This document shows, in pieces, positions 1-8,513 of a DNA stretch of 64,000 bases. The translations under genes were made by a program, and so were the position numbers. This DNA is from Pseudomonas sp. NBRC 111124 (GTDB taxonomy: Bacteria; Pseudomonadota; Gammaproteobacteria; Pseudomonadales; Pseudomonadaceae): assembly GCF_001320245.1 (NCBI RefSeq), contig NZ_BCBA01000012.1:149731-213730 (forward strand), read 5' to 3'. Under the pieces are notes generated by a model. It did not search any database and was not told where the DNA came from. It worked only from the letters and a program-made list of their open reading frames with translations. Positions within the stretch are counted from its first letter, which is position 1, and every line of letters starts with the position of its first letter.

Positions 1-288
1 CTGCAGGTGAACCTGTACAAGTACGCCGAACGCTACCCGGAGCATTCACGCGCGCACTATCGCCAGCAGGCCGAAGCCTGGCTGGCGGAGCTTGAACAGT
101 TGCTCGAAGGCAGGCCGTACCTGCTGGCCGATCACCCAAGCCTGGTCGATGCCGCCCTGTTGCCCTTGATGCGCCAGTTTGCCGGGGTCGAACCGCAGTG
201 GTTCGCCGAGGCGGCTTATCCGCGGGTGCGGAGCTGGCTGGAGGGATGGTTGGCTTCGGACCTGTTCAAGGCAGTGATGGCTCGGTAA
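1..288 (+). CDS. Glutathione S-transferase, C-terminal part (5' truncated by window)
   Basis: The reading frame is open from base 1, so the gene begins outside the window; about 95 C-terminal residues are present. They look like the all-helical C-terminal domain of a glutathione S-transferase: a helix with RQQAEAWLAELEQLL, then the conserved segment PYLLADHPSLVDAALLPLMRQF, where the Asp after the SLV is the usual N-capping box of GST helix 6, and a final PRVRSWLEGWLAS helix. Such enzymes conjugate glutathione to electrophiles in the cytoplasm. The thioredoxin-like N-terminal domain cannot be seen, so subclass and substrate are unknown. A REP pair follows the stop codon. Confidence 0.75.
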   Translation: MQVNLYKYAERYPEHSRAHYRQQAEAWLAELEQLLEGRPYLLADHPSLVDAALLPLMRQFAGVEPQWFAEAAYPRVRSWLEGWLASDLFKAVMAR

Positions 289-311
289 TACGCTTCAGGC
301 TGCAACTCGAT

Positions 312-403
312 CCCTGTGGGAGCGGGCTTGCCCGCGAACACCTGCAAAGCCGGTGCCACACACCGCGGTGTCTGCTTCGCGGGCACGCCCGCTCCCACAG
401 GGG
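312..403. repeat. REP pair (inverted) between convergent genes
   Basis: Two copies of a P. putida-type REP unit in opposite orientation: CTGTGGGAGCGGGCTTGCC at the left and its near reverse complement ending CCCGCTCCCACAGGG at the right, around a spacer of about 45 bases. It lies between the convergent stops of the GST gene and the small exported protein gene, where it can fold into a large hairpin in either transcript. Confidence 0.9.
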
Positions 404-419
404 CCGTGCAAGGCTTCAA

Positions 420-596
420 TCAGTGGCTGTGCTTGCCACTCAAGGCTGCATGGAAGTTGGCGCTCTGACGCAGGTACTGCTCGGTGTAGCTGTGAGTCGT
501 GGTGGCCTTGCTGCTGTCGGCATGGGCATGGGCCGGCAGCACAACGGAGGCGGAGATGGCGGATGCGGCAATCACAGGGAAGAGATTGAAGTTCAT
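420..596 (-). CDS. Small exported protein of unknown function
   Basis: A 58-residue protein. The start at 596 is chosen because a GAGGT Shine-Dalgarno lies just upstream and because it gives a clean signal peptide (MNFNLFPVIAASAISASVV followed by LPAHAHA), with probable cleavage after AHA. The mature peptide is about 33 residues, polar and His/Ser-rich (ends SGKHSH), with no cysteines. It is probably periplasmic. It is preceded by about 135 bases with no other gene. The family is not recognised with certainty; similar short exported peptides of unknown role occur in other pseudomonads. Confidence 0.65.
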   Translation of the reverse strand: MNFNLFPVIAASAISASVVLPAHAHADSSKATTTHSYTEQYLRQSANFHAALSGKHSH

Positions 597-733
597 GGTG
601 GCTGACCTCGACGTATGGGGTTTGACGTTCAGCCGCTTGGGCCTTGGGTCAAACTTACGCCGCTGAGGTCGCCCGCAGAAATTCATTGCGCTGGTAAGCG
701 TTATCACTGCTGTCGATAGTCTTGCAGCGAGCC

Positions 734-1876
734 TCAATCGATGAACTTGAGGTCCGAAGGCGCATCCTGAGTAAAGGTCTGCACCGTCTCGCCAAGCTTG
801 CCGCTGCGCGGATCGCGGCGCATGACCACGATCTGGTTGCTCTTCTGGTTGGCCACCAGGAGGAAGTTGCCGCTCGGGTCCAGGGCGAACTCCCGCGGGT
901 GGTCGCCTTCCACCGAGCGGCGCTGCAGGAAGGCCAGCTGACCATCGTCCTTGCCCACGCTGAACACCACGATCTCGTTCGCCGTGCCGCGGTTGCTGAC
1001 GTACAGGAAGCGCCCGTCCGCCGACAGGTGCAGGCCACCCGAGGCCTTGGCGGCGGCGTCCTGGTGGTCGGTCAGCGGCAGGCGCTGACGCTCGAGCAAG
1101 GCATCGTCCTTGACCTCGAACATCACCACTTCACCGCTCATCTCCAGCGTCAGGTAGGCATGCCGGCCCTTGGCATCGAACAGCAGATGCCGCGGCCCGC
1201 TCCCGGGCGGCAAGTCCACCGACGCCGGGATTGCCGCGCTCAGTGGGTGATCGACGCTGGCACCGTCGTAGCGATAGATGAACACCTTGTCGGCACCCAG
1301 GTCGCAGGCATAGACATGCTGGCCATCGGGCGACAGCACCAAAGAATGTACATGGGCTCCAGCCTGGCGCTCAGGGTTGACGCCGCTGGGCTTGTGACGC
1401 AACTGCTGCACCACGTCCTTGAGCTTGCCGTCCTTGGCTACCGGGATCACCACCAGGCTGCCGCCCGGGTCGGGGGCGACGGCATAGTTGGCGACGAACA
1501 GGTAGCGCTGGTCGCGGCTCAGGCTAGCGTGGGTCGGCTCGTCGCCACGGCTGGCCACCTGATTCAGCGCCTTGATCTCGCCTTTGGCACTGACGCTGAA
1601 GCTACTGACATGGCCATTCGGCGTTTCATTGACCGTGAACAACTGGCGCTGGTCAGCCGACAGCACCAGCCACGACGGGCTGACGCTCTTGACCACCTGT
1701 TGCGGCGTCGGGTCGATCTGCCCCGTCTTGCTGTCGAACAGGTAGCGGTAGATGCCCTGGCTCTGGCCGTCTGTGTAGCTGCCCACCAGCAGTGTGGCGG
1801 CATGGGCGGTGATTGTCAGGCTCATCAGGCTAGTGGTCAGCAGGCTCGTCCAGATCCGGTTCATCGTCGTCTTCAT
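734..1876 (-). CDS. Lactonase family protein (7-bladed beta-propeller, Pgl-like), exported
   Basis: About 380 residues beginning with a signal peptide (MNRIWTSLLTTSLMSLTI then TAHAA), followed by beta-propeller repeats typical of the lactonase family that includes E. coli-type 6-phosphogluconolactonase: LLVGSYTDGQSQGIYRY at the N-terminus, then AHVHSLVLSPDGQHVYACD, GPRHLLFDAKGRHAYLT and GGLHLSADGRFLYVSNRG. The conserved sequence HPREFALDPSGNFLLVANQ near the C-terminus is a family hallmark. Because it carries a signal peptide it probably acts in the periplasm on some lactone, not on cytoplasmic 6-phosphogluconolactone. The start is ambiguous: ATG at 1876 or 1864. Its 5' end overlaps the 3' end of the upstream gene by 35-47 bases, so the two are probably translationally coupled. 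Confidence 0.82.
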   Translation of the reverse strand: MKTTMNRIWTSLLTTSLMSLTITAHAATLLVGSYTDGQSQGIYRYLFDSKTGQIDPTPQQVVKSVSPSWLVLSADQRQLFTVNETPNGHVSSFSVSAKGEIKALNQVASRGDEPTHASLSRDQRYLFVANYAVAPDPGGSLVVIPVAKDGKLKDVVQQLRHKPSGVNPERQAGAHVHSLVLSPDGQHVYACDLGADKVFIYRYDGASVDHPLSAAIPASVDLPPGSGPRHLLFDAKGRHAYLTLEMSGEVVMFEVKDDALLERQRLPLTDHQDAAAKASGGLHLSADGRFLYVSNRGTANEIVVFSVGKDDGQLAFLQRRSVEGDHPREFALDPSGNFLLVANQKSNQIVVMRRDPRSGKLGETVQTFTQDAPSDLKFID

Positions 1877-2120
1877 CCGGGGCGCGAAAGGCACTCATAC
1901 AGACTAGACGATGCTCGCCCTGGGCATCGTTGAGTTGCCATTCATCAGCGGCACCGACGGCGGCAGCGATCTGCTCGGGGGTGAAGGTCCAGCGACGCAG
2001 TTGGCGGCCATCGATGCACTCGATGGTCAGGCCGGCTTCGTCGCAGGTGAAGTCGAAGGCGTGCAGGCCGTCGATCAGGAGCATGTCGCAGGATGCGAGG
2101 GCGGTGGCGAGGGGGGACAT
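1830..2120 (-). CDS. Conserved small acidic protein (possibly DUF5629)
   Basis: A 96-residue protein when started at the ATG at 2120 (MSPLATALASCDMLLIDGL). The longer frame upstream reads through intergenic-looking sequence and is not used. The body has alternating strands (FDFTCDEAGLTIECIDG, RRWTFTPEQIAAAV) and a strongly acidic tail (PDEDDDEPDLDEP). I believe it matches a small pseudomonad family labelled DUF5629, but this is from memory only. No catalytic motif is visible. It overlaps the lactonase gene downstream, suggesting co-expression. The TATACT in the upstream sequence (about 2149-2154, minus strand) is a plausible -10 element. Confidence 0.6.
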   Translation of the reverse strand: MSPLATALASCDMLLIDGLHAFDFTCDEAGLTIECIDGRQLRRWTFTPEQIAAAVGAADEWQLNDAQGEHRLVCMSAFRAPDEDDDEPDLDEPADH

Positions 2121-2157
2121 GGGGATACCGATCAAAAATGAGCGGCCAGTATAACCC

Positions 2158-2178
2158 GAGGGCCGCATTGCGGCCCTC
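2158..2178 (-). terminator. Hairpin downstream of MMPL exporter gene
   Basis: A GC-rich perfect stem (GAGGGCCGC/GCGGCCCTC, loop of three) sits ten bases after the stop of the exporter gene. The trailing sequence is GGGTTATAC, so the U-run is poor; it may be a weak intrinsic terminator or simply an RNA 3'-end stabiliser. Confidence 0.5.
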
Positions 2179-2187
2179 AGGGATACA

Positions 2188-4587
2188 TCAATGGGCGAAG
2201 ATCGATCCACCCTCCTTGCCTACCATCTTCTCCGGCTTGATCAGGAACCGCGCCAGCGCCGGTAGCAGCCACAGCGCGCCAAACATGTTCCACAGCAGCA
2301 TGAAGGTCAGCATCAGCCCCATGTCGGCCTGGAACTTGATCGCCGAAAAGATCCAGGTGCACACGCCGATCGCCAGGCACAGGCCGGTGAACAGCACGGC
2401 TTTACCGGTCGAGCGCAGCGTCTGGTAATAGGCTTCCTGCAATGGCAACCCCGCACGCAGGAAGCTTTCCAGGCGGCTGTAGATGTAGATGCCGTAGTCC
2501 ACGCCAATGCCCACGCCCAGGGCCACTACCGGCAACGTGGCAACCTTGACGCCGATGCCCATGAACGCCATCAGCGCATTACCCAGCACCGACGTCAGTA
2601 CCAGCGGCAGGACGATGCACAGGGTCGCGGCGAACGAGCGGAAGGTGATCATGCACATCACCGCTACGCAGAGGTAGACCAGGATCAGGATGGTCAGCTC
2701 GGCCGACTTGATCACCTCGTTGGTGGCCGCCTCGATCCCCGCGTTGCCCGCCGCCAGCAGGAACTGCAAACCCTCCTTGTTGTGGCTGTCGGCAAATGCC
2801 TTGGCCACTGCGGTGACACGTTCCAGGGTCTCGGCCTTGTGATCGTTGAGGAACACCAGCACCGGCGCCAGCGAGCAGTCGGCGTTGTACAGGCCGTCGG
2901 CGCGGGCGATGGAGTTGTTGAGGATGTCCGGATTGCGCGACAGCGTCTCCCACTTCAGGCTGCCCTCGTTCATGCCCTTGATCACCTGCTTGGACACGGT
3001 CACCAGGGAGATCGCCGACTGCACGCCCGGGGTGTTCTGCATGGTCCACATCAGCTCGTCGATCGGCGCCATGGTCGAGTGGATCGAGCAGCTTTCCGCC
3101 GGGGTCTTGACCATGATCACCAGCACGTCGGAACTGGTCGAGTAGTTGCTGATGATGAAGTTGTTGTCCTGGTTGTAGCGCGAGTCAGGGCGCAACTCTG
3201 GCGCGCCCTGGTCAAGGTCGCCGATCTTCAGGTTCTGGCTGTACCACAGCCCACCGGCGAAGGCGATCAGTGCCAGGGTGATGGACACCGGCGCCACCTT
3301 GGCGCTGGCAAAGTTCGACAGCAGGCGCCAGAACGGGTGCTCGCGGGTCGCGTCCTTCTTGCTGCGCTCGATGGCTTTCTTGCTGATGCCGACGTAGGAA
3401 ATCGCCACCGGCAGCAGGATCAGGTTGGTGAACACGATCACCGCCACGCCGATGGAAGCACCGATGGCCAGCTCGCGGATCACGCCGATGTCGATGATCA
3501 GCAGGGTGATGAAGCCCACGGCGTCGGCGAGGATGGCGATCATGCCCGGCAGGAACAACTGCCGGAAGGTACGCCGGGCGGCGGTCAGGGCATTGTCGGC
3601 ATCACTGGACTGCAAGGCGATGCCGTTGATCTTCTGCACCCCGTGGGAAATACCAATGGCGAAGATCAGGAACGGCACCAGCATCGAGTAAGGGTCCAGG
3701 CCGAAGCCCACCGCATGCATCAGGCCCAGCTGCCAGACCACCGCCACCAGCGTGGTGATGAGCACGGCGATAGTGCTGCGAATGCACCAGGTGAACCAGT
3801 ACAGCAGCACCCAGGTGATCACCAGGGCCACGCCGAAGAACATCGCCACCATCACCAGGCCGTCGATCAGGTCGCCAACCTTCTTGGCGAAGCCGATGAT
3901 GTGGATCTTCACGTTGGGGTTCTGCGCCTGGAACTTGTCGCGGATCTTCTCTTCCAGCTGGTGCGAGAACTGCTGGTAATCGAGCTTGACCTGCTTGCCG
4001 GGGTCCTGCGGGTCGGGGAAGCTTTCCAGCAGCGGAATGTCGACGATGCTGGACTTGAAGTTGTTGCCCACCAGGCGCCCGACCTGGCCAGACTTGAGCA
4101 CGTTGTCGCGCAGGGTGTCGAGGCTGTCCTGGGAGCCGTTGTAGGTGTTGGGGATGACTTCGCCGCCAGAGAACCCCTCCTCGGTGACCTCGCTCCAGCG
4201 CACGCTGGGGCTCCACAGCGACTTGAGGCCGGCGCGGTCGACACCGGGGATGTAGAACACCTCGTCATGGATCTGCCGCAGCGTTTCCATGTAGTCCTTG
4301 TCGAAGATGTCACCGTTGACCGCCTCGACCGAGATGCGCACGGTGTTGCCCAGGTTGGCCAGGTCGTTGCGGTGCTCCATCATCTGTTCGATGAACGGGT
4401 GCTGCAGCGGGATCATCTTCTCGAAGCTGGTCGAGGGGCGGATCTGCGTGGCCTGCCAGAACAGAAAGATGCTGACCAGCAGGCACAGGGCGATCACCAC
4501 CGGCCGATTGTTGAAGATCAGCCGTTCGAGCAGCGTGGCCTTGTCCTGATGATGCGGGTGCATGGTAATGCTCTCCCTGCTGGTCAT
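2188..4587 (-). CDS. RND/MMPL superfamily exporter
   Basis: A 799-residue inner-membrane protein with the layout of a HAE2/MMPL-type RND exporter: a first membrane segment (VVIALCLLVSIFLFW, about 29-45), a large periplasmic loop, a five-to-six-helix bundle (about 235-420, with FLIFAIGISHGVQKING), a second helix (VSITLALIAFAGGLWY), a second loop, and a second bundle to the C-terminus (PVVALGVGIGVDYGIYIYS). GxxxD-type proton-relay residues of this family lie in the bundle helices (GVDYG). The start at 4587 is fixed by a perfect AGGAGGTG ribosome site. It overlaps the upstream YCF48-like gene by ATGA. Family members move lipids or hydrophobic molecules; the substrate here is unknown. Confidence 0.85.
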   Translation of the reverse strand: MTSRESITMHPHHQDKATLLERLIFNNRPVVIALCLLVSIFLFWQATQIRPSTSFEKMIPLQHPFIEQMMEHRNDLANLGNTVRISVEAVNGDIFDKDYMETLRQIHDEVFYIPGVDRAGLKSLWSPSVRWSEVTEEGFSGGEVIPNTYNGSQDSLDTLRDNVLKSGQVGRLVGNNFKSSIVDIPLLESFPDPQDPGKQVKLDYQQFSHQLEEKIRDKFQAQNPNVKIHIIGFAKKVGDLIDGLVMVAMFFGVALVITWVLLYWFTWCIRSTIAVLITTLVAVVWQLGLMHAVGFGLDPYSMLVPFLIFAIGISHGVQKINGIALQSSDADNALTAARRTFRQLFLPGMIAILADAVGFITLLIIDIGVIRELAIGASIGVAVIVFTNLILLPVAISYVGISKKAIERSKKDATREHPFWRLLSNFASAKVAPVSITLALIAFAGGLWYSQNLKIGDLDQGAPELRPDSRYNQDNNFIISNYSTSSDVLVIMVKTPAESCSIHSTMAPIDELMWTMQNTPGVQSAISLVTVSKQVIKGMNEGSLKWETLSRNPDILNNSIARADGLYNADCSLAPVLVFLNDHKAETLERVTAVAKAFADSHNKEGLQFLLAAGNAGIEAATNEVIKSAELTILILVYLCVAVMCMITFRSFAATLCIVLPLVLTSVLGNALMAFMGIGVKVATLPVVALGVGIGVDYGIYIYSRLESFLRAGLPLQEAYYQTLRSTGKAVLFTGLCLAIGVCTWIFSAIKFQADMGLMLTFMLLWNMFGALWLLPALARFLIKPEKMVGKEGGSIFAH

Positions 4588-5624
4588 GGACGCACCTCCT
4601 GGTTAGCCGGCTCAGCACCTTCGGCGTTGGCCAGGTGCACACCACCCTGCCCCACCAGCAGCAAACCGCCATTGGCCAGGCCACTGACCCCGGCCAGGGC
4701 AATGCGGTCGCTGCGGTTGTAGACGCTGAAGGTCTGGCCATCATTGGTGCTGCGCAGCACGCTGCCACCGTTGCCCACCAGCACCAGGCTGCCATCTTCG
4801 ACAAGCGTAGCGCCTGCCAGGCCGAATTCGAGCTCGCCGCGCGCGGCCTTGAGCGCGATCGGCTGCCAGCTGTCACCGAAATCGCCGGAGCGGAACAGGT
4901 TGCCACGCAGCCCGTACGCCAGCAGCGTATTCGCCTTGGCGGTGCCGATCACGCCGAACAGCGAGCCCTCGTAAGGGCCCTGGACCTTGGCCCAGGTCTG
5001 GCCGTTGTCGCCGGAACGGTACATGCTGCCCTGCTCGCCAACGATGAACAGGCCTGCGTCGCGTACCCGGGTGATGCCATTGAGGTGCAACTGGTCGGGG
5101 TTGTCCAGGCGCTCGGCGATGTCCTGCCAGTGCTGGCCGCCGTCGCTGGTTTCCAGCAGCGCGCCATAGGCGCCCACGGCAAAGCCGTGCTGGGCGTCGA
5201 GGAAGGTGACATCGAGCAAAGGCGCTTCGCGCGTCAGGTCTTCGAACTGCTTGCTCCAGGTGGCGCCGCCGTCGCTGCTGGCGAGGATCTGCGCATCGTG
5301 GCCAACCGCCCAGCCACGCTTGTCGTCGAGGAAGAACACGGCAGTGAGCAGTTGCCGGGTGGGTACCCGGGCCTGGGTCCAGGTGCTGCCCTGGTCGTCG
5401 GAGAACAGAATGTGGCCACGATCACCGACCACCACCAGGCGCTTGCCGGCATGGGCAGCGCCGATCAGCAGGCTCTGGCTGGCCTTGGCTGATTCGGTCG
5501 AGTATTCATCGGCGGCAGCGGCTTGCGCGCTGTCAGCCCACATCCCCAGTGCCAGCGCCAGCATCGCGCCGGCCGCCAATGGCCAGGCACCACGCCTGGC
5601 CTGCGTCATCACCCGCTGCTTCAT
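4584..5624 (-). CDS. YCF48-like (BNR/sialidase-fold) exported beta-propeller protein
   Basis: About 346 residues with a signal peptide (AGAMLALALGMWADSAQA) and then repeated BNR/Ycf48 blades, each with an S-x-D-x-G-x-x-W turn: FSDDQGSTWTQA, SSDGGATWSKQ, ETSDGGQHWQDI, RSGDNGQTWAKV, RSGDFGDSWQPI, RSTNDGQTFSVY. Ycf48 proper assists photosystem II assembly, but in heterotrophs this fold is found as an exported partner of unknown role, commonly beside an MMPL exporter as here (ATGA overlap at 4584-4587). I infer that the two proteins form one envelope export system. ATG at 5624 sits six bases from AGGGG, which favours it over the ATG at 5630. Confidence 0.8.
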   Translation of the reverse strand: MKQRVMTQARRGAWPLAAGAMLALALGMWADSAQAAAADEYSTESAKASQSLLIGAAHAGKRLVVVGDRGHILFSDDQGSTWTQARVPTRQLLTAVFFLDDKRGWAVGHDAQILASSDGGATWSKQFEDLTREAPLLDVTFLDAQHGFAVGAYGALLETSDGGQHWQDIAERLDNPDQLHLNGITRVRDAGLFIVGEQGSMYRSGDNGQTWAKVQGPYEGSLFGVIGTAKANTLLAYGLRGNLFRSGDFGDSWQPIALKAARGELEFGLAGATLVEDGSLVLVGNGGSVLRSTNDGQTFSVYNRSDRIALAGVSGLANGGLLLVGQGGVHLANAEGAEPANQEVRP

Positions 5625-5759
5625 GACCATCCCCTGTTGTGTTCTTCTTGGTGGGTCTGTGCTGTGAAAAGCCTGTGTTAGAGGCTTGGGGGGATCGTAT
5701 CGGGGAAGGTTGCGCGATTACAACGAACGGGACGTTATGTTTTGTTAACCGCCCAAAAG

Positions 5760-5818
5760 CTTCGCGGGACAAGCCCGCTCCTACAGGGACTGCGTAGGAG
5801 CGGGCTTGTCCCGCGAAT
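5760..5818. repeat. REP pair, compact inverted repeat
   Basis: TTCGCGGGACAAGCCCGCTC and its reverse complement are separated by about ten bases, making a nearly perfect long hairpin. It lies between pepN (3' end, minus) and the YCF48-like gene (5' end, minus). The remaining 5631-5759 holds only the upstream region of the YCF48-like gene and no gene. Confidence 0.9.
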
Positions 5819-5842
5819 AGGCCAGTTCAGGCTATCGAAAAC

Positions 5843-8500
5843 TCAAGCCAGGCTCTTGCTCACCACTTCATACACATCGCTGGACAGCTCACCGGAAGCC
5901 AGAATCCGCTCCAGCTCGCCCTTCATCAACACCTGCCGCGCATCGTCATACTTGCGCCAGCGGGTCAGCGGTGCCAGTTGACGCGAAGCAATCTGCGGGT
6001 TCAGCGCGTTCAGCTCGATCACCAGGTCCGCCAGGAAGCGATACCCCGAACCATCGGCGGCATGGAAGTTGACCAGGTTCTGCCCGGCAAAAGCACCGAT
6101 CAGCGCGCGTACCTTGTTCGGGTTCTTCAGGGTGAACGCCGGATGCTGCATCAGCGCCTTGACCCGCGCCAGCCCGCCCGGCAGTGTGCTGGCGGCCTGC
6201 ACGCTGAACCACTGGTCCATCACCAGCGGGTTGTCCTTGAAGTGCTCGGCGAAGCTTTCCAGGGCCTTGGCGCGCTCGGCCTCGAACGGCGAGTTGACCA
6301 GCACGGCCAGGGCGGTCAGGCGCTCGGTCATGTTGTCGCAGTGCTCGAACTGCTCCAGGGTCGCCTCCAGCACCTGCGGCTTGCCGCTCTGCATCAGGTA
6401 CGACAGGGCGATGTTCTGCAGGCTGCGGCGGGCGAAGTGCTCAGCGGCGGCCACGTAGGCCGTGTTGCGCGACACCTCGCGGTGGGCCTGGTAACGCGCC
6501 CACAGGGCATCAAACAGCTGCTCGGCGATCTGCTGGCGGGCGAACTCGCGGGCGGCGTGGATGGCGTCCACGTCGGCCACCTGGCTGATCTCGGTCAGGT
6601 AGGCCTCGCCCGGCAGCGAGAGCATCTCGGCGACCATGGCGGGGTCCAGCGATTCGTTGCCCAGCACGGTGCCGAGGGCGGTGATCAGGCGCTGGTCGAG
6701 CTTGAGCGCTTCGCCACGCTGATACTGGCCGATCAGTTCCTGCAGCACCTGCACCGACAACTGCTGGCCCGCTTCCCAGCGGTTGAAGCCGTCGCTGTCG
6801 TGTTGCATGAGGAACATCAGCTGGTCGCGGTCATAGGGGAAGCTCAGCTTGACCGGCGCACTGAAACCGCGCAGCAATGAAGGCAGCGGCTTGGCGGCGA
6901 CGCCCTGGAAGGTGAAGGTCTGCTCGGCTTCGGTCACCGACAGCACGCGGCTAGTGCCGGCAGCTGCGGACTCACCCACCAGTTGCAACGGCAGGTCGTT
7001 GCCGGCGGCGTCCAGCAAGCCCAGCTCCACCGGGATCACGAACGGCAGCTTCTGGGCCTTGTCCGGCGTCTGCGGGCAGCTCTGGCGGAAAGTCAGGCTG
7101 TAGGTCTGCGCGGCGGCATCATAAGCCTCGCTGACGTCCAGGCGCGGGGTACCGGCCTGGCTGTACCAGCGCTTGAACTGGGTAAGATCGACGCCGTTGG
7201 CGTCTTCCATGGCCTTGATGAAATCGTCGGTGGTCACCGCCTGGCCATCATGGCGCTCGAAGTACAGGTCGCTGCCCTTGCGGAAGCCCTCGGCGCCCAG
7301 CAGGGTGCGGACCATGCGCACCACTTCGGCGCCCTTTTCATACACGGTCAGGGTGTAGAAGTTGGAGATCTCGATGAAGCTGTCCGGGCGCACCGGGTGA
7401 GCCATGGGGCCGGCGTCTTCGGCGAACTGGTGGGTGCGCAGGTAGGCGACGTCCTCAATGCGCTTGACCGTACGCGAGTTCATGTCGGCGCTGAACTCGG
7501 CATCGCGGAACACCGTGAAGCCTTCCTTGAGCGACAGCTGGAACCAGTCGCGGCAAGTCACGCGGTTGCCCGACCAGTTGTGGAAGTACTCATGGGCGAC
7601 CACGCCCTCGACGCGCTGGTGGGCGGCATCGGTGGCGGTTTCGGCGCGGGCCAGCACGCAGCTCGAGTTGAAGATGTTCAGGCCCTTGTTTTCCATGGCG
7701 CCCATGTTGAAATCGTTGACCGCGACGATCATGAAGATGTCCAGGTCGTACTCGCGACCGTAGACTTCTTCATCCCAGCGCATGGACTTCTTCAGGCTGA
7801 CCATGGCGTGGTCGCACTTGTCGATGTTCTCGGGTTCGACGTAGATGCGCAGGGTCACGTCGCGGCCGGACTGGCGGACGAAGTTGTCTTCGACGCACCA
7901 CAGGTCACCGGCCACCAGCGCGAACAGGTAGGCCGGCTTCATGAACGGGTCTTCCCAGGTCGCCCAGTGGCGGCCGTCTTCTGCCGGCCCGCTGCCGATC
8001 GGGTTGCCGTTGCTCAGCAGCACCGGGTAGCGATGCTGCTCGGCGATCACCGTGGTGGTGAAGGTGCTCATCACGTCCGGGCGGTCGAGGTAATAGGTGA
8101 TCTTGCGGAAGCCCTCGGCCTCGCACTGGGTGCAGAACATCTTGCCGGACTTGTACAGACCTTCCAGCGCGGTGTTGCTCTCCGGGTGGATCTTCACGCT
8201 GGTGTCGAGGGTGAAGCGTTCGGCCTTGGGGTAAACAGTCAGGCTGTCGGCGTCGACCTGATAGTCGCCTGCCTGCAGCTCCTGGTCGTCCAGCGAGGCG
8301 CGCAGCAGCTCCAGCTGCTGGCCGTCCAGTTCCAGCGGCGGCAGGCCGGCACCGCGTGCCGGGTTGCGGCGCATGACCAGTTGCGCGTGGACCAGGGTGT
8401 GGTCCTCGAACAGCTCGAAGGTCAGGTGCGTCTCGTCGATCAGGTACTCGGGCGCCTGGTAATCCTTGAGGTAGATCACTTGCGGTTGTTCGGTACGCAT
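5843..8500 (-). CDS. pepN: Aminopeptidase N (M1 zinc metallopeptidase)
   Basis: An 885-residue protein, the normal length for gammaproteobacterial PepN. It removes N-terminal amino acids from peptides in the cytoplasm. The substrate-binding motif GAMENKGLNIFN and the zinc motif HEYFHNWSGNRVT, with the third ligand Glu in LKEGFTVFRDAEFS 19 residues on, are all intact. The start at 8500 is supported by AAAAAGGA ten bases upstream. The next gene upstream (DUF2797) ends 13 bases away, so pepN may be co-transcribed with it. Confidence 0.96.
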   Translation of the reverse strand: MRTEQPQVIYLKDYQAPEYLIDETHLTFELFEDHTLVHAQLVMRRNPARGAGLPPLELDGQQLELLRASLDDQELQAGDYQVDADSLTVYPKAERFTLDTSVKIHPESNTALEGLYKSGKMFCTQCEAEGFRKITYYLDRPDVMSTFTTTVIAEQHRYPVLLSNGNPIGSGPAEDGRHWATWEDPFMKPAYLFALVAGDLWCVEDNFVRQSGRDVTLRIYVEPENIDKCDHAMVSLKKSMRWDEEVYGREYDLDIFMIVAVNDFNMGAMENKGLNIFNSSCVLARAETATDAAHQRVEGVVAHEYFHNWSGNRVTCRDWFQLSLKEGFTVFRDAEFSADMNSRTVKRIEDVAYLRTHQFAEDAGPMAHPVRPDSFIEISNFYTLTVYEKGAEVVRMVRTLLGAEGFRKGSDLYFERHDGQAVTTDDFIKAMEDANGVDLTQFKRWYSQAGTPRLDVSEAYDAAAQTYSLTFRQSCPQTPDKAQKLPFVIPVELGLLDAAGNDLPLQLVGESAAAGTSRVLSVTEAEQTFTFQGVAAKPLPSLLRGFSAPVKLSFPYDRDQLMFLMQHDSDGFNRWEAGQQLSVQVLQELIGQYQRGEALKLDQRLITALGTVLGNESLDPAMVAEMLSLPGEAYLTEISQVADVDAIHAAREFARQQIAEQLFDALWARYQAHREVSRNTAYVAAAEHFARRSLQNIALSYLMQSGKPQVLEATLEQFEHCDNMTERLTALAVLVNSPFEAERAKALESFAEHFKDNPLVMDQWFSVQAASTLPGGLARVKALMQHPAFTLKNPNKVRALIGAFAGQNLVNFHAADGSGYRFLADLVIELNALNPQIASRQLAPLTRWRKYDDARQVLMKGELERILASGELSSDVYEVVSKSLA

Positions 8501-8513
8501 GTGCAGGTCCTTT

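Noticed and set aside
2782..4722. Long plus-strand reading frame (about 646 codons) opposite the MMPL exporter
   Set aside because: It is the antisense shadow of a GC-rich gene with strong family motifs on the minus strand; composition (His/Asp/Val/Gln-rich) is typical of such shadows and no ribosome site or family motif is present.
4584..5624. Photosynthesis-related role for the YCF48-like protein
   Set aside because: No photosynthesis genes are present and the host is a heterotroph; only the fold is shared.
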